From: Oscillatoriales cyanobacterium | GTDB lineage: Bacteria > Cyanobacteriota > Cyanobacteriia > Cyanobacteriales > Microcoleaceae | DNA length: 52,543 nucleotides | Direction: 5' to 3' | NCBI GenBank assembly: GCA_004293365.1 | Contig: RDYN01000073.1 | Coordinates: 1 to 52,543 of the forward strand | Shown here: piece after piece, positions 1 through 6,801 of the stretch | Position numbering within the stretch: position 1 is the stretch's first letter | How the letters are laid out: each line of letters begins with the position of its first letter | Notes under the pieces: generated by a model | Databases searched by the model: none | Seen by the model: the letters and a program-made list of their open reading frames with translations, nothing else | What the model was told of the DNA's origin: nothing | Program-made: the position numbers and the translations under genes

Positions 1-98
1 GACCAACCTACGAAGACGAAGCGATCGCGCTTGAGCCAGTCGTCGAGTACATCAAAGATGCCTCTTTCGTTCTGGGCGCGTCCGACTGCGATTGTCAT
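1..98 (-). CDS. psbD: Photosystem II D2 protein, 5' end (partial, runs off the window)
   Basis: The reverse strand from 98 reads [13 protein letters not shown], then [18 protein letters not shown] before the window edge. This is the characteristic cytoplasmic N-terminus of D2, the PSII reaction-centre subunit that with D1 binds P680, pheophytin and the plastoquinone QA. Only about 32 codons are present. An AAGGA-type ribosome site lies about 10 nt upstream of the ATG. psbC usually follows psbD but would lie outside the window. The gene is divergent from ycf4, with an IS607-type element between them. Confidence 0.95.
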   Translation of the reverse strand, partial: MTIAVGRAQNERGIFDVLDDWLKRDRFVFVGW

Positions 99-154
99 TG
101 CGGTAAAATCCTTTTGCTTGTTAAAAGACCAAGGTTTCTAATTAAACTTAACAT

Positions 155-200
155 AACTATACATTATAAGTTCATTAATTTTCAAGTAAAAGGGCAGAAG
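155..200 (-). promoter_or_regulatory. Candidate psbD promoter
   Basis: On the minus strand a perfect TATAAT sits at 168-163, about 64 nt before the psbD ATG, in an AT-rich stretch. A TTGAAA lies upstream but only 11 nt away, so the -35 assignment is weak. The -10 is seen directly; promoter function is inferred. Confidence 0.35.
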
Positions 201-342
201 TTGTTACAGAATCGCGATCGCCCAGTCACGATCGCCCCAGCGGAGTGAGACTGTTAACGCAAAGTAAATATTTTCCCGGTAAGTCCCGGAAAATCATATT
301 AAAACCTGGTAGTATTAATTTACAGTAAAAATACTGCCAGCT

Positions 343-960
343 ATGACCAAGTATGTCACACCAAGGAAAGCTTGCGAAATCCTGCAAGTCTCAGAAAAAA
401 CCCTTAGAAACTGGGAGCTTGCCAATAAAATATCAGCAATCAGAACTCCTTCCAACCAACGACGCTACGACATTGACAGCGTTCTTGGAACAGGACACAG
501 CCGAATTACAGCTATCTACGCCAGGGTTAGTAGTTACAAGCAACGAGCAGACCTCGAACGACAAGTCAGTTACCTCCAAAACCTCTACCCGCAAGCCAAA
601 GTCTTTAAAGACATCGGAAGCGGACTCAACTTCAAAAGAAAAGCGCTGCTTGCCCTTTTGGGACAAGTCATGTCAGGAAATATCTCAACAATTGTGGTCG
701 GACACCAAGATAGGCTTGCGAGGTTTGGTGGAGACCTCATCAAATGGATATGTGAGCAAAACGATTGCCAACTCATGGTTCTCGGTAGAAACGAGCTATC
801 TCCAGAACGAGAAATGGTTGAAGATATCCTTGCCATCATCCACGCCTTTAGTTGCCGACTCTACTCCCTGCGTAAGTACAAATCTGCTATCAAAGAAGAT
901 TCGAGTTTACCCGGAAACCAGGCTAGCAGCGAAATGGAGGACTTGGCTTGCAGCAAGTAG
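343..960 (+). CDS. tnpA: IS607-family serine recombinase TnpA
   Basis: 205 residues. The N-terminus (about 1-50) is a MerR-like helix-turn-helix (TPRKACEILQVSEKTLRNWE, then R-Y-D). From about residue 57 comes a resolvase catalytic domain, with the nucleophile serine in YARVSSYKQR and the downstream GHQDRLARFG motif. The length matches IS607 TnpA (about 200 aa). It would catalyse strand exchange during transposition. The whole gene is overlapped in another frame by the 5' part of the tnpB frame starting at 353. No frame damage is visible. Confidence 0.9.
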   Translation: MTKYVTPRKACEILQVSEKTLRNWELANKISAIRTPSNQRRYDIDSVLGTGHSRITAIYARVSSYKQRADLERQVSYLQNLYPQAKVFKDIGSGLNFKRKALLALLGQVMSGNISTIVVGHQDRLARFGGDLIKWICEQNDCQLMVLGRNELSPEREMVEDILAIIHAFSCRLYSLRKYKSAIKEDSSLPGNQASSEMEDLACSK

Positions 961-2122
961 ATGGTGTTACAATCAAGCAATTGCCATTCTTAAAACCGAA
1001 AAGATTGGCAAATACGCTCTGAGGAAAAAGATAATGGACTCGACTCCTAAATGGGTATCCGAGCAGCCCTACAACCCACGACAAATGGCAGTATTTCAAG
1101 CCTTTGAAGCACACAAGGCTGCTAAAAAGTCAAAGGGGAACGCCAAATTTAGAAGTCGTTTTGATACATCTGGGACCATCAGATTTCAAGTTAGTAATTG
1201 GAAGTCTGGAACTTTTTATCCGCAAGCAACCAAAGGACTATCATTTAAAGCGTCCGAACCAATCATAGAAGTGATGGAACACGAACCAACACTATCACTA
1301 ATTAATGGGTAATGGTTTATTTGCTATACAGTTGACACGGGAGCATCTCAGTTTTGCAATAAACATTTTTTAAAGAGCGGACTGAAGTCCGTACTACGAA
1401 CCTTTTTTGAGCGGAACGACAGCACTGTAAATGCTTCTCCCGTTGACACTCCCAGGCCTCTTGAAAACGAAAGCAGCTTGGCTAGGGCTTTAGACCCTGG
1501 CGTTAGAACTTTTCTAACTGGATTCGACGGTAGTGATATTATTGAAGCAGGCAGAGGTGATATCGGTCGTATCTACCGACTGGCAAGACATTTAGACAAA
1601 CTGATGTGGAGGATAGGGTATGCCAAGGGAGGACAATTCAAACGATTGAGGTATTGCTTGAGAAAGTCGGCAGCAAAGATTCGGATTAAGATCAAAAACT
1701 TAGTCAACGAGTTACACAAGAAGGCTGCTAAATACTTGGTGACAAAGTATAAGCTAATTTTCTTGCCGACCTTTGAAACGCAGCAAATGATTAAAAAAGG
1801 AAAGCGCAAATTAGCGACTAAAACAGCTAGAGCGATGGTCACTTTAAGTCATTACAGTTTTCAGCAAATGTTGAAGCATCAGGCTGTTAAATATGGCAGC
1901 CTTGTAGTAGACGTAACCGAAGAGTACACATCGAAAACCTGTTCAAAATGTGGACATATTCACACCAAATTAGGTGGATCTAAAAAGTTTAAATGTCCAG
2001 AATGCGGACACACTCTGGACAGAGACTTAAATGGCGCTTTCAATATTTTGTTGAAAGCTTTGAGAGATACCTCCTTGACGGGAGAGCTTGCTGCTTTCAC
2101 GCTTCTTGCCATACACGGCTAA
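353..2122 (+). pseudogene. tnpB: IS607-type tnpB (RuvC-like RNA-guided nuclease family), interrupted
   Basis: One frame runs from 353 to 2122 except for TAA at 1310-1312. The first part encodes an N-terminal extension overlapping tnpA, then a TnpB-like region (RTWLAASRWCYNQAI). After the stop the frame continues WFICYTVDT, then RuvC-I (ALDPGVRTF), RuvC-II with Glu (VTEEYTSKTCSKCGH), a CxxC...CxxC zinc ribbon and RuvC-III (DRDLNGAFNI). A 103-bp MITE plus an 8-bp target duplication (111 nt, 37 codons, no stop) is inserted at 1339-1449 without breaking frame. Removing it joins YTVDT directly to PRPLENE. The only hard lesion is the TAA, perhaps from AAA (NG-K-WF). Catalytic residues are otherwise intact. 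Confidence 0.85.
1331..1449. mobile_element. MITE copy A inserted in tnpB, with 8-bp target duplication
   Basis: The element spans 1339-1441 (103 bp). It starts GGGAGCATCTCA and ends TTCTCCC, flanked on both sides by GTTGACAC (1331-1338 and 1442-1449). It is closely similar, in inverse orientation, to 17511-17622, including the TTTTTTAAAGAGCGGAC and GACAGCACTGTAAATGCT blocks. Its right end lacks about 10 nt present in copy B, so the right terminal repeat is eroded. It encodes nothing and would need a transposase in trans. Confidence 0.85.
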
Positions 2123-2209
2123 TTCTGGCTTAGTCCTGGATTTGCCGGGTTAAATGTATCTGAGGTAGCCTAGTTGAATTAAAATTTGGGTTTAAGGCTG
2201 TTTAAATTT

Positions 2210-2776
2210 ATGACTGCAAAAACAATGACCTCGATCGATTCTGTCCTGCGCTACGAGGTTTTGGGATCTCGCCGCTTCAGCAATTACTGGTGGGCAACGG
2301 TTGTCAGCATTGGAGGGACGGGTTTCCTGCTGTCGAGCATTTCCAGCTACTTACACAAGAACTTGCTGCCTTTTGCTGACCCGACTCAGCTCGTTTTCAT
2401 CCCCCAAGGGATCGCGATGGGTTTCTACGGTGTCTGCGCCCTGCTGTTGGGGCTTTACCTGTGGCTGACTGTGCTCTGGGATGTTGGCGGCGGATACAAT
2501 GAGTTCGATCGCAAAACAGGTAACGTTCGGATCTTTCGCTGGGGATTTCCCGGCAAAAACCGCAAACTTGATTTTACTTGCAAGACATCGGACGTGCAAT
2601 CTGTGCGGGTGGACATCAAAGAAGGTCTCAGTCCCCGCCGCAGTATTTACCTCAAGCTCAAAGACCGCCGTCAGTTTCCCCTGACTAGAGTCGGACAGCC
2701 GATTGCTTTGTCTCAAGTGGAAAATCAAGCTGCCGAATTGGCTCGATTTTTGCAAGTTCCCCTAGAAGGACTGTAG
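2210..2776 (+). CDS. ycf4: Photosystem I assembly protein Ycf4
   Basis: 188 residues from the ATG at 2210 (MTAKTM...). I chose this over an in-frame TTG at 2186 because Ycf4 proteins begin a short way before the conserved [18 protein letters not shown] block, seen here at about residues 11-28. Two membrane segments follow (about 30-50 and 67-92). A soluble C-terminal part contains [11 protein letters not shown] and the [20 protein letters not shown] region. Ycf4 is a thylakoid factor that scaffolds PSI subunits during assembly. The divergent arrangement with psbD is split by the IS607-type element. Confidence 0.95.
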   Translation: MTAKTMTSIDSVLRYEVLGSRRFSNYWWATVVSIGGTGFLLSSISSYLHKNLLPFADPTQLVFIPQGIAMGFYGVCALLLGLYLWLTVLWDVGGGYNEFDRKTGNVRIFRWGFPGKNRKLDFTCKTSDVQSVRVDIKEGLSPRRSIYLKLKDRRQFPLTRVGQPIALSQVENQAAELARFLQVPLEGL

Positions 2777-2830
2777 AGATTTGGGATTTGGGATTTTCGA
2801 TTTGAGATTGGTAATGTTTTGTAGGTTGGA

Positions 2831-2874
2831 CGGCGAGGCGCACAAAATCGATAAATCTAGGGTGCGCCTCGCCG
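2831..2874. repeat. 13-bp-arm inverted repeat (GGCGAGGCGCAC type)
   Basis: CGGCGAGGCGCAC at 2831-2843 pairs perfectly with GTGCGCCTCGCCG at 2862-2874 across an 18-nt loop. It is preceded by TTTTGTAGGTTGGA and lies between ycf4 and the cyclophilin gene. It belongs to the same general GTAGGGTGCG-type dispersed hairpins as the one at 20533-20591. It has no T-tract and so is not a typical terminator. Confidence 0.7.
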
Positions 2875-2909
2875 TGTACCCGACTGATGAAGTGAAAGTG
2901 AAAATACAA

Positions 2910-3704
2910 ATGCAAATGCAAATCAAAATTCAGCGGTGGTTCTTCTCACTTTTAATAATTGGCGCGCTGTTTGTGGGGGGATGCGGTAGTTCCCCTGCTG
3001 CGAACTCAACTCCGACACCAAATCCGGCGTCGGGTGAAAGCATTTCTTTGTCTCCGTCTCCGTCTCCATCTCCTTCTGCTGCTGTGGCGGCGAGTTCGCA
3101 ATTTAGCAATCTGCCACGCTTGCAAGGAAAAGCAACGGTGGTGATGACGGTGAAAGGTACTCCAATTACGATCGAACTCGACGGCACCAATGCCCCAATT
3201 ACTGCCGGCAATTTTGTCGATTTGGTTCAGAAAGGAGTCTACGACGGGCTGGTATTTCACCGAGTGGTGCGGGAACCTCAGCCTTTTGTAGTTCAGGGCG
3301 GCGACCCCCAGGGCAAAGACCCTAAATTCCCTGCGTCGCGACTGGGAACTGGGGGCTTTATTGACCCGAAAACATCTACAGAACGCAGGATTCCTCTGGA
3401 AATTAAAGCTAAAGATGCCCCGAGTCCGACTTACAGCCAAACGCTAGAACAAGCTGGGATTGCTCAGAAACCCGTGTTGATGCACACTCGCGGGGCTGTG
3501 GCTATGGCTCGATCGCAAAGTCCTGATTCGGCTTCTTCTCAGTTTTACTTTACTTTGACCGATGTGCCGTTTTTGGACGGTAGCTACGCGGTTTTTGGCT
3601 ACGTGAAGCAAGGGATGGATGTTATCGATCGGATTCAAGCGGGCGATCGGATTGAGAAGGCTACTGTGACTCAGGGTTTGGAAAATTTTAAGGCTGTTAA
3701 TTAG
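2910..3704 (+). CDS. Cyclophilin-type peptidyl-prolyl cis-trans isomerase, lipoprotein
   Basis: 264 residues from the ATG at 2910. GTG codons at 2892/2898 and the next ATG at 2916 are alternatives. A basic n-region and hydrophobic stretch end in the lipobox VGGC, so the mature protein is probably lipid-anchored outside the cytoplasmic or thylakoid membrane. A Ser/Pro linker (SPSPSPSPS) follows. The cyclophilin domain starts at about residue 75 with [31 protein letters not shown] and FHRV. It continues with [20 protein letters not shown] and [12 protein letters not shown]. An insertion between GGDP and the QFYF block is typical of cyanobacterial cyclophilins. It probably isomerises X-Pro bonds during extracytoplasmic folding. 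Confidence 0.9.
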   Translation: MQMQIKIQRWFFSLLIIGALFVGGCGSSPAANSTPTPNPASGESISLSPSPSPSPSAAVAASSQFSNLPRLQGKATVVMTVKGTPITIELDGTNAPITAGNFVDLVQKGVYDGLVFHRVVREPQPFVVQGGDPQGKDPKFPASRLGTGGFIDPKTSTERRIPLEIKAKDAPSPTYSQTLEQAGIAQKPVLMHTRGAVAMARSQSPDSASSQFYFTLTDVPFLDGSYAVFGYVKQGMDVIDRIQAGDRIEKATVTQGLENFKAVN

Positions 3705-3910
3705 TCAGTAGTCCTTAGTCATTAGTCCTTAGTCATTAGTCCTTAGTCATTAGTCAGCAGTCAGTAGTCATTAGTCAATAGTCATAGCGCGAGCACTTCA
3801 AGAGCTCGCTTTCCAGCAGTCAATAGTCATAGTGCGAGCACTTCAAGAGCTCGCTTTCCAGTAGTCATTAGTGCTGTCGCCCCTCGCTTTCCAGCAGTCA
3901 GTATTCATTA
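3705..3910. repeat. Short tandem repeats (TTAGTCA / AGTCATTAGTCCT) and 5-bp-arm hairpins
   Basis: A ladder of TAGTC-containing repeats (for example AGTCCTTAGTCATT, several tandem copies) runs from 3705 to about 3785. It is followed by two near-identical blocks containing CGAGCACTTCAAGAGCTCG, in which CGAGC pairs with GCTCG. No coding potential is seen. This is typical cyanobacterial intergenic repeat material. Confidence 0.75.
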
Positions 3911-3964
3911 GAAAAACAACTGCTTTCTATTTTCTACTTTCTGCCGAAAGCAAGCTTTCTATCT

Positions 3965-5257
3965 ATGGATGTTGTGGTTACGGGAATTGGTCTTGTTTCA
4001 GCTTTAGGCAATCTAGAAAATAGCTGGAAACAACTGCTGTATGGGAATTGTGGCCTTGGGAAGCATCAACCTTTTTTAGAACTTGAACCGCAACTTTTGG
4101 CTTTAGTTGGCAAAAAACCTGCCGATTTAATAACTTTAACTCGGCAGGTTTTGGCAGATGCTTTGCAAGATGCTAATTTGACTTTGCCAATTCCTGATTG
4201 CGGAATTGCGATCGGTTCTAGTCGCGGTTTTCAGGCGAATTTGGAACAGTTGGCAAGAGAGGGGGAGAGGGGGAGAGGGGGAGAAGGGGAGAGGGAAAGA
4301 GGGGGAGAACTGCCGGATTCCCAATGCCCAAATGCCCTGTTTGGCCAATGCCCAATACCCAATGCCCGATGCCCAATTCCCAATGCCCAATTCCCAATGC
4401 CCAATGCCCAATTCCCAATTCCCGATGCCCGATGCCCCATGCCCAATTCCCAATTCGTGGATTTTTTGCCTCACATGGGGGCGATCGCGGTGGCGAGGGC
4501 AATTGGCTCGATGGGGCCTGTGCTGGCGCCGATGGCTGCTTGTGCGACGGGCCTACAGTCGATCGCCCGCGCTGTTGATTTAATCCGCACTGGTGAGTGT
4601 CAGCGCGCGATCGCCGGTGCTGTAGAAGCGCCAATTACACCGCTTACTGTGGCTGGATTTAACCGCATGGGTGCTTTGGCAAACACCGGCTGCTATCCCT
4701 TTGACGAACATCGGGAAGGCTTAATTCTCGGCGAAGGCGGGGCTTTATTTGTATTAGAATCAAGTGAGTTGGCAAGGCGCCGCAACGCTAAAATTTACGG
4801 TCTAATTTCCGGTTTTGGGTTGACAAATGATGCTTTTCATGCTAATGCGCCGGAGTTGGGCGGAAAAAGTGCGATCGCAGCCGTAAGTCAATGTTTGAAA
4901 CGCAGCAATTTAACGGCGGTTGATATAGATTTTATTCACGCTCACGGTACTGGAACTGATTTAAATGACCGACATGAAGCCCTGTTAATTCAGAAATTGT
5001 TTCGCCAAGGAGTTGCTGTTAGTTCGACGAAGGGGGCTACTGGTCATACTTTGGGAGCTTCGGGTGCTCTGGGCGTCGCTTTTTGTTTGATGGGTATTAA
5101 ATACCAGATGTTGCCACCTTGCACTGGCATGAAAAAACCGGGGTTTGAGTTAGATTTTGTGAGGTTTGCCCGATCGACTCTTGTGAGAAATGCGGTTTGT
5201 TTGAGTTTTGGTTTTGGCGGGCAGAATGCTGGGATTGTCTTATCTGGCGATCGTTAA
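3965..5257 (+). CDS. Beta-ketoacyl-ACP synthase (KAS I/II type) with a repeat-derived insertion
   Basis: 430 residues. It condenses malonyl-ACP with an acyl chain in fatty-acid or polyketide-like synthesis. The active-site triad is complete: Cys193 in MAACATG, His327 in HAHGTGTD and His361 in [13 protein letters not shown]. The N-terminus [13 protein letters not shown] and the C-terminal [10 protein letters not shown] are standard thiolase-fold motifs. Residues about 99-163 are not family sequence: an Arg/Gly/Glu stretch (from a GGGAGAGG purine run) is followed by repeats such as [14 protein letters not shown], encoded by the heptamer-type repeats found between genes. Without them the protein is about 365 aa, short for KAS II (about 415). 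The substrate cannot be read from sequence. Confidence 0.85.
   Translation: MDVVVTGIGLVSALGNLENSWKQLLYGNCGLGKHQPFLELEPQLLALVGKKPADLITLTRQVLADALQDANLTLPIPDCGIAIGSSRGFQANLEQLAREGERGRGGEGERERGGELPDSQCPNALFGQCPIPNARCPIPNAQFPMPNAQFPIPDARCPMPNSQFVDFLPHMGAIAVARAIGSMGPVLAPMAACATGLQSIARAVDLIRTGECQRAIAGAVEAPITPLTVAGFNRMGALANTGCYPFDEHREGLILGEGGALFVLESSELARRRNAKIYGLISGFGLTNDAFHANAPELGGKSAIAAVSQCLKRSNLTAVDIDFIHAHGTGTDLNDRHEALLIQKLFRQGVAVSSTKGATGHTLGASGALGVAFCLMGIKYQMLPPCTGMKKPGFELDFVRFARSTLVRNAVCLSFGFGGQNAGIVLSGDR
4256..4455. repeat. Heptamer-type repeat block inside the KAS coding frame
   Basis: About 65 nt of GGGAGAGGGGGAGA-like purine repeats are followed by about 130 nt of CCCAATG/CCCAATTC/CCCGATG units. 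These are the same units as at 11094-11475 and 7676-7724. The block is in frame and stop-free on the coding strand. It lies just before the conserved [11 protein letters not shown] segment. Confidence 0.85.
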
Positions 5258-5597
5258 TTTTTGGCAATGCAAGGCGATCGGCATTGAAATTACAGCATCT
5301 CTCTACAATTAAAATCTTGTGGGGGCGTGTCAGAAAGTGCGATCGCACTTCCCATTTAAATCTGAGATCAAATATCATATATATGTATTTTAGTAAATTA
5401 ACTTAGAATGTTGCTGAGATTGCTGGTGCTACTTTCCTAGTCTGGCTCTGCATCCCGACGCTTACCTTCTGTCAAAGTCAAGGATGCCAGAAAATAGAAG
5501 CAGATTCCAGCAGTATTGTATTTTATTAACGCATCAATGCTTATAGCGCAAAGATAGAAGAAAGAAACAATTTCAATTAAGCCTCAGGTATTTTCAC
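5258..5597. other. Intergenic, no gene seen
   Basis: 340 bp between the KAS gene and the sensor kinase. Both strands have frequent stops. I see no clear hairpin terminator and no recognised RNA. AT-rich stretches near 5380-5400 and 5520-5590 could hold the kinase promoter, but no convincing -35/-10 pair is present. Confidence 0.5.
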
Positions 5598-6692
5598 ATG
5601 GATCTGGCATCTCATCGATTTATGTCTTATTTTGAACCTCTTCAAGCTGCTCACCTGTGTCAAATAGCTGTCTTGGAGAGTTTTGCTGAAGAAACGCTGG
5701 TTTTTGAAGAAGGAGAAACAGCGGATTTTTTATATCTAATTTTAGAAGGTGAAGTCGAGTTTAGCAAGCGAATTGACAACAGTAAATATCAAACTATTGC
5801 TGTCGCTAAGCGCGACGATTTTTTTGGCGAACTCGGAGTTTTAGACGGAGAGCCTCGCAGTGCTAGAGCTGTGGCAGTTGCAGGTTCAACTTTGGCAAAA
5901 ATAGGTCGCGAAGAACTGATAGCAACTCTCCAGTTTGCTAAAGGCAGTTCAGTAATGCAAATGTTTAGTTTTATTATTAAAAATTTGCGGTCTACCACGG
6001 ATCAATATGTTAGCCAGTTCGTACACAAACAAAAAATGGTCTTAGTGGGAGAAATGGTGAGTACAATTATTCACGATTTCAAAAGTCCTTTTACGGGAAT
6101 TAAACTCTCCAGCGAAATGCTCAAAGAAATGCACCCGGATACTGAAACTCAGGAATGGTGCGAACTTATTCAATTGCAAGTTCAGCGAATGTTGGGGATG
6201 GCTGAGGAAGTATTAGAATTTTCGCGTGGCACCTCTGCATTAAATAAAAAACCGGTTAATCTCATCCAGACGTTGCAGCAGTTTGAAAAGTTGAACAGAG
6301 TTTATTTTGAGGCGGCAAAAGTAGATTTGGTGATACGGGTATCAGAAGTGATAGTGGAAGCTGATGACAATAAGATTTTGCGCGTTTTGCAAAATTTAGT
6401 TGGGAATGCTGTTGAAGCTTTTGGCGGACGCGGGGGGCGAGTAGAGATTATTGTGACACAAAGTGAGGATTGGGCAGAAATTAGCATTTACGATAACGGG
6501 CCGGGCATTCCGCAGTCAATAAAAGACAAGTTATTTGAACCGTTTGTAACCTATGGGAAGCGGACTGGTACGGGCTTGGGAACGGCAATTGCTAAGTCGA
6601 TAGTTGATGCTCACAAAGGAGAAATTACTTATGAGTCGGAAAACAAAAAAGGGACAACTTTTTACATCCGCTTGCCGAAAGTCATCAGTTAA
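5598..6692 (+). CDS. Sensor histidine kinase with N-terminal cyclic-nucleotide-binding domain
   Basis: 364 residues, no membrane segment. Residues about 10-125 form a cNMP-binding (CAP-ED) domain (FEEGETADFLYLILEGEVEF, FFGELGVLDGEPRSARAVA). A HisKA-type dimerisation helix follows, with phospho-acceptor His159 in IIHDFKSPFTGIK. The HATPase domain contains the N box (LQNLVGNAVEAF), DNGPGIP, and TGTGLGTAIAKSIVDAH as G boxes. It probably autophosphorylates in response to cAMP, cGMP or another bound ligand. No response regulator is adjacent, so the partner is unknown. A Glu and Arg typical of cNMP-pocket PBC motifs (GELGVL...PRSARA) are present, making real nucleotide binding plausible. Confidence 0.9.
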   Translation: MDLASHRFMSYFEPLQAAHLCQIAVLESFAEETLVFEEGETADFLYLILEGEVEFSKRIDNSKYQTIAVAKRDDFFGELGVLDGEPRSARAVAVAGSTLAKIGREELIATLQFAKGSSVMQMFSFIIKNLRSTTDQYVSQFVHKQKMVLVGEMVSTIIHDFKSPFTGIKLSSEMLKEMHPDTETQEWCELIQLQVQRMLGMAEEVLEFSRGTSALNKKPVNLIQTLQQFEKLNRVYFEAAKVDLVIRVSEVIVEADDNKILRVLQNLVGNAVEAFGGRGGRVEIIVTQSEDWAEISIYDNGPGIPQSIKDKLFEPFVTYGKRTGTGLGTAIAKSIVDAHKGEITYESENKKGTTFYIRLPKVIS

Positions 6693-6801
6693 CCGATCGA
6701 GTTTAAGTAATGTTTATTTGTCCCCAGCTAATTAGGTCATAATAATGTGTAGCGAGTTGCACAATCAGGTATAATTGAATTAACGATCTGCTAAAAATCT
6801 G

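Larger units (their letters stand above)
343..2122 (+). mobile_element. IS607-family insertion element, coding core (tnpA + damaged tnpB)
   Basis: A serine-recombinase tnpA followed by and overlapping a tnpB reading frame is the IS607 layout. Exact ends are not defined: IS607 elements generally lack terminal inverted repeats and target duplications, so they cannot be read off. The element sits between divergent psbD and ycf4. The tnpB frame has an in-frame stop and a MITE insertion, so the element probably cannot make intact TnpB; tnpA looks intact. Confidence 0.85.

Noticed and set aside
4136..4634. Long open frames on the minus strand opposite the KAS gene
   Set aside because: They exist because heptamer repeats are stop-free in several frames; no family sequence and no ribosome site.
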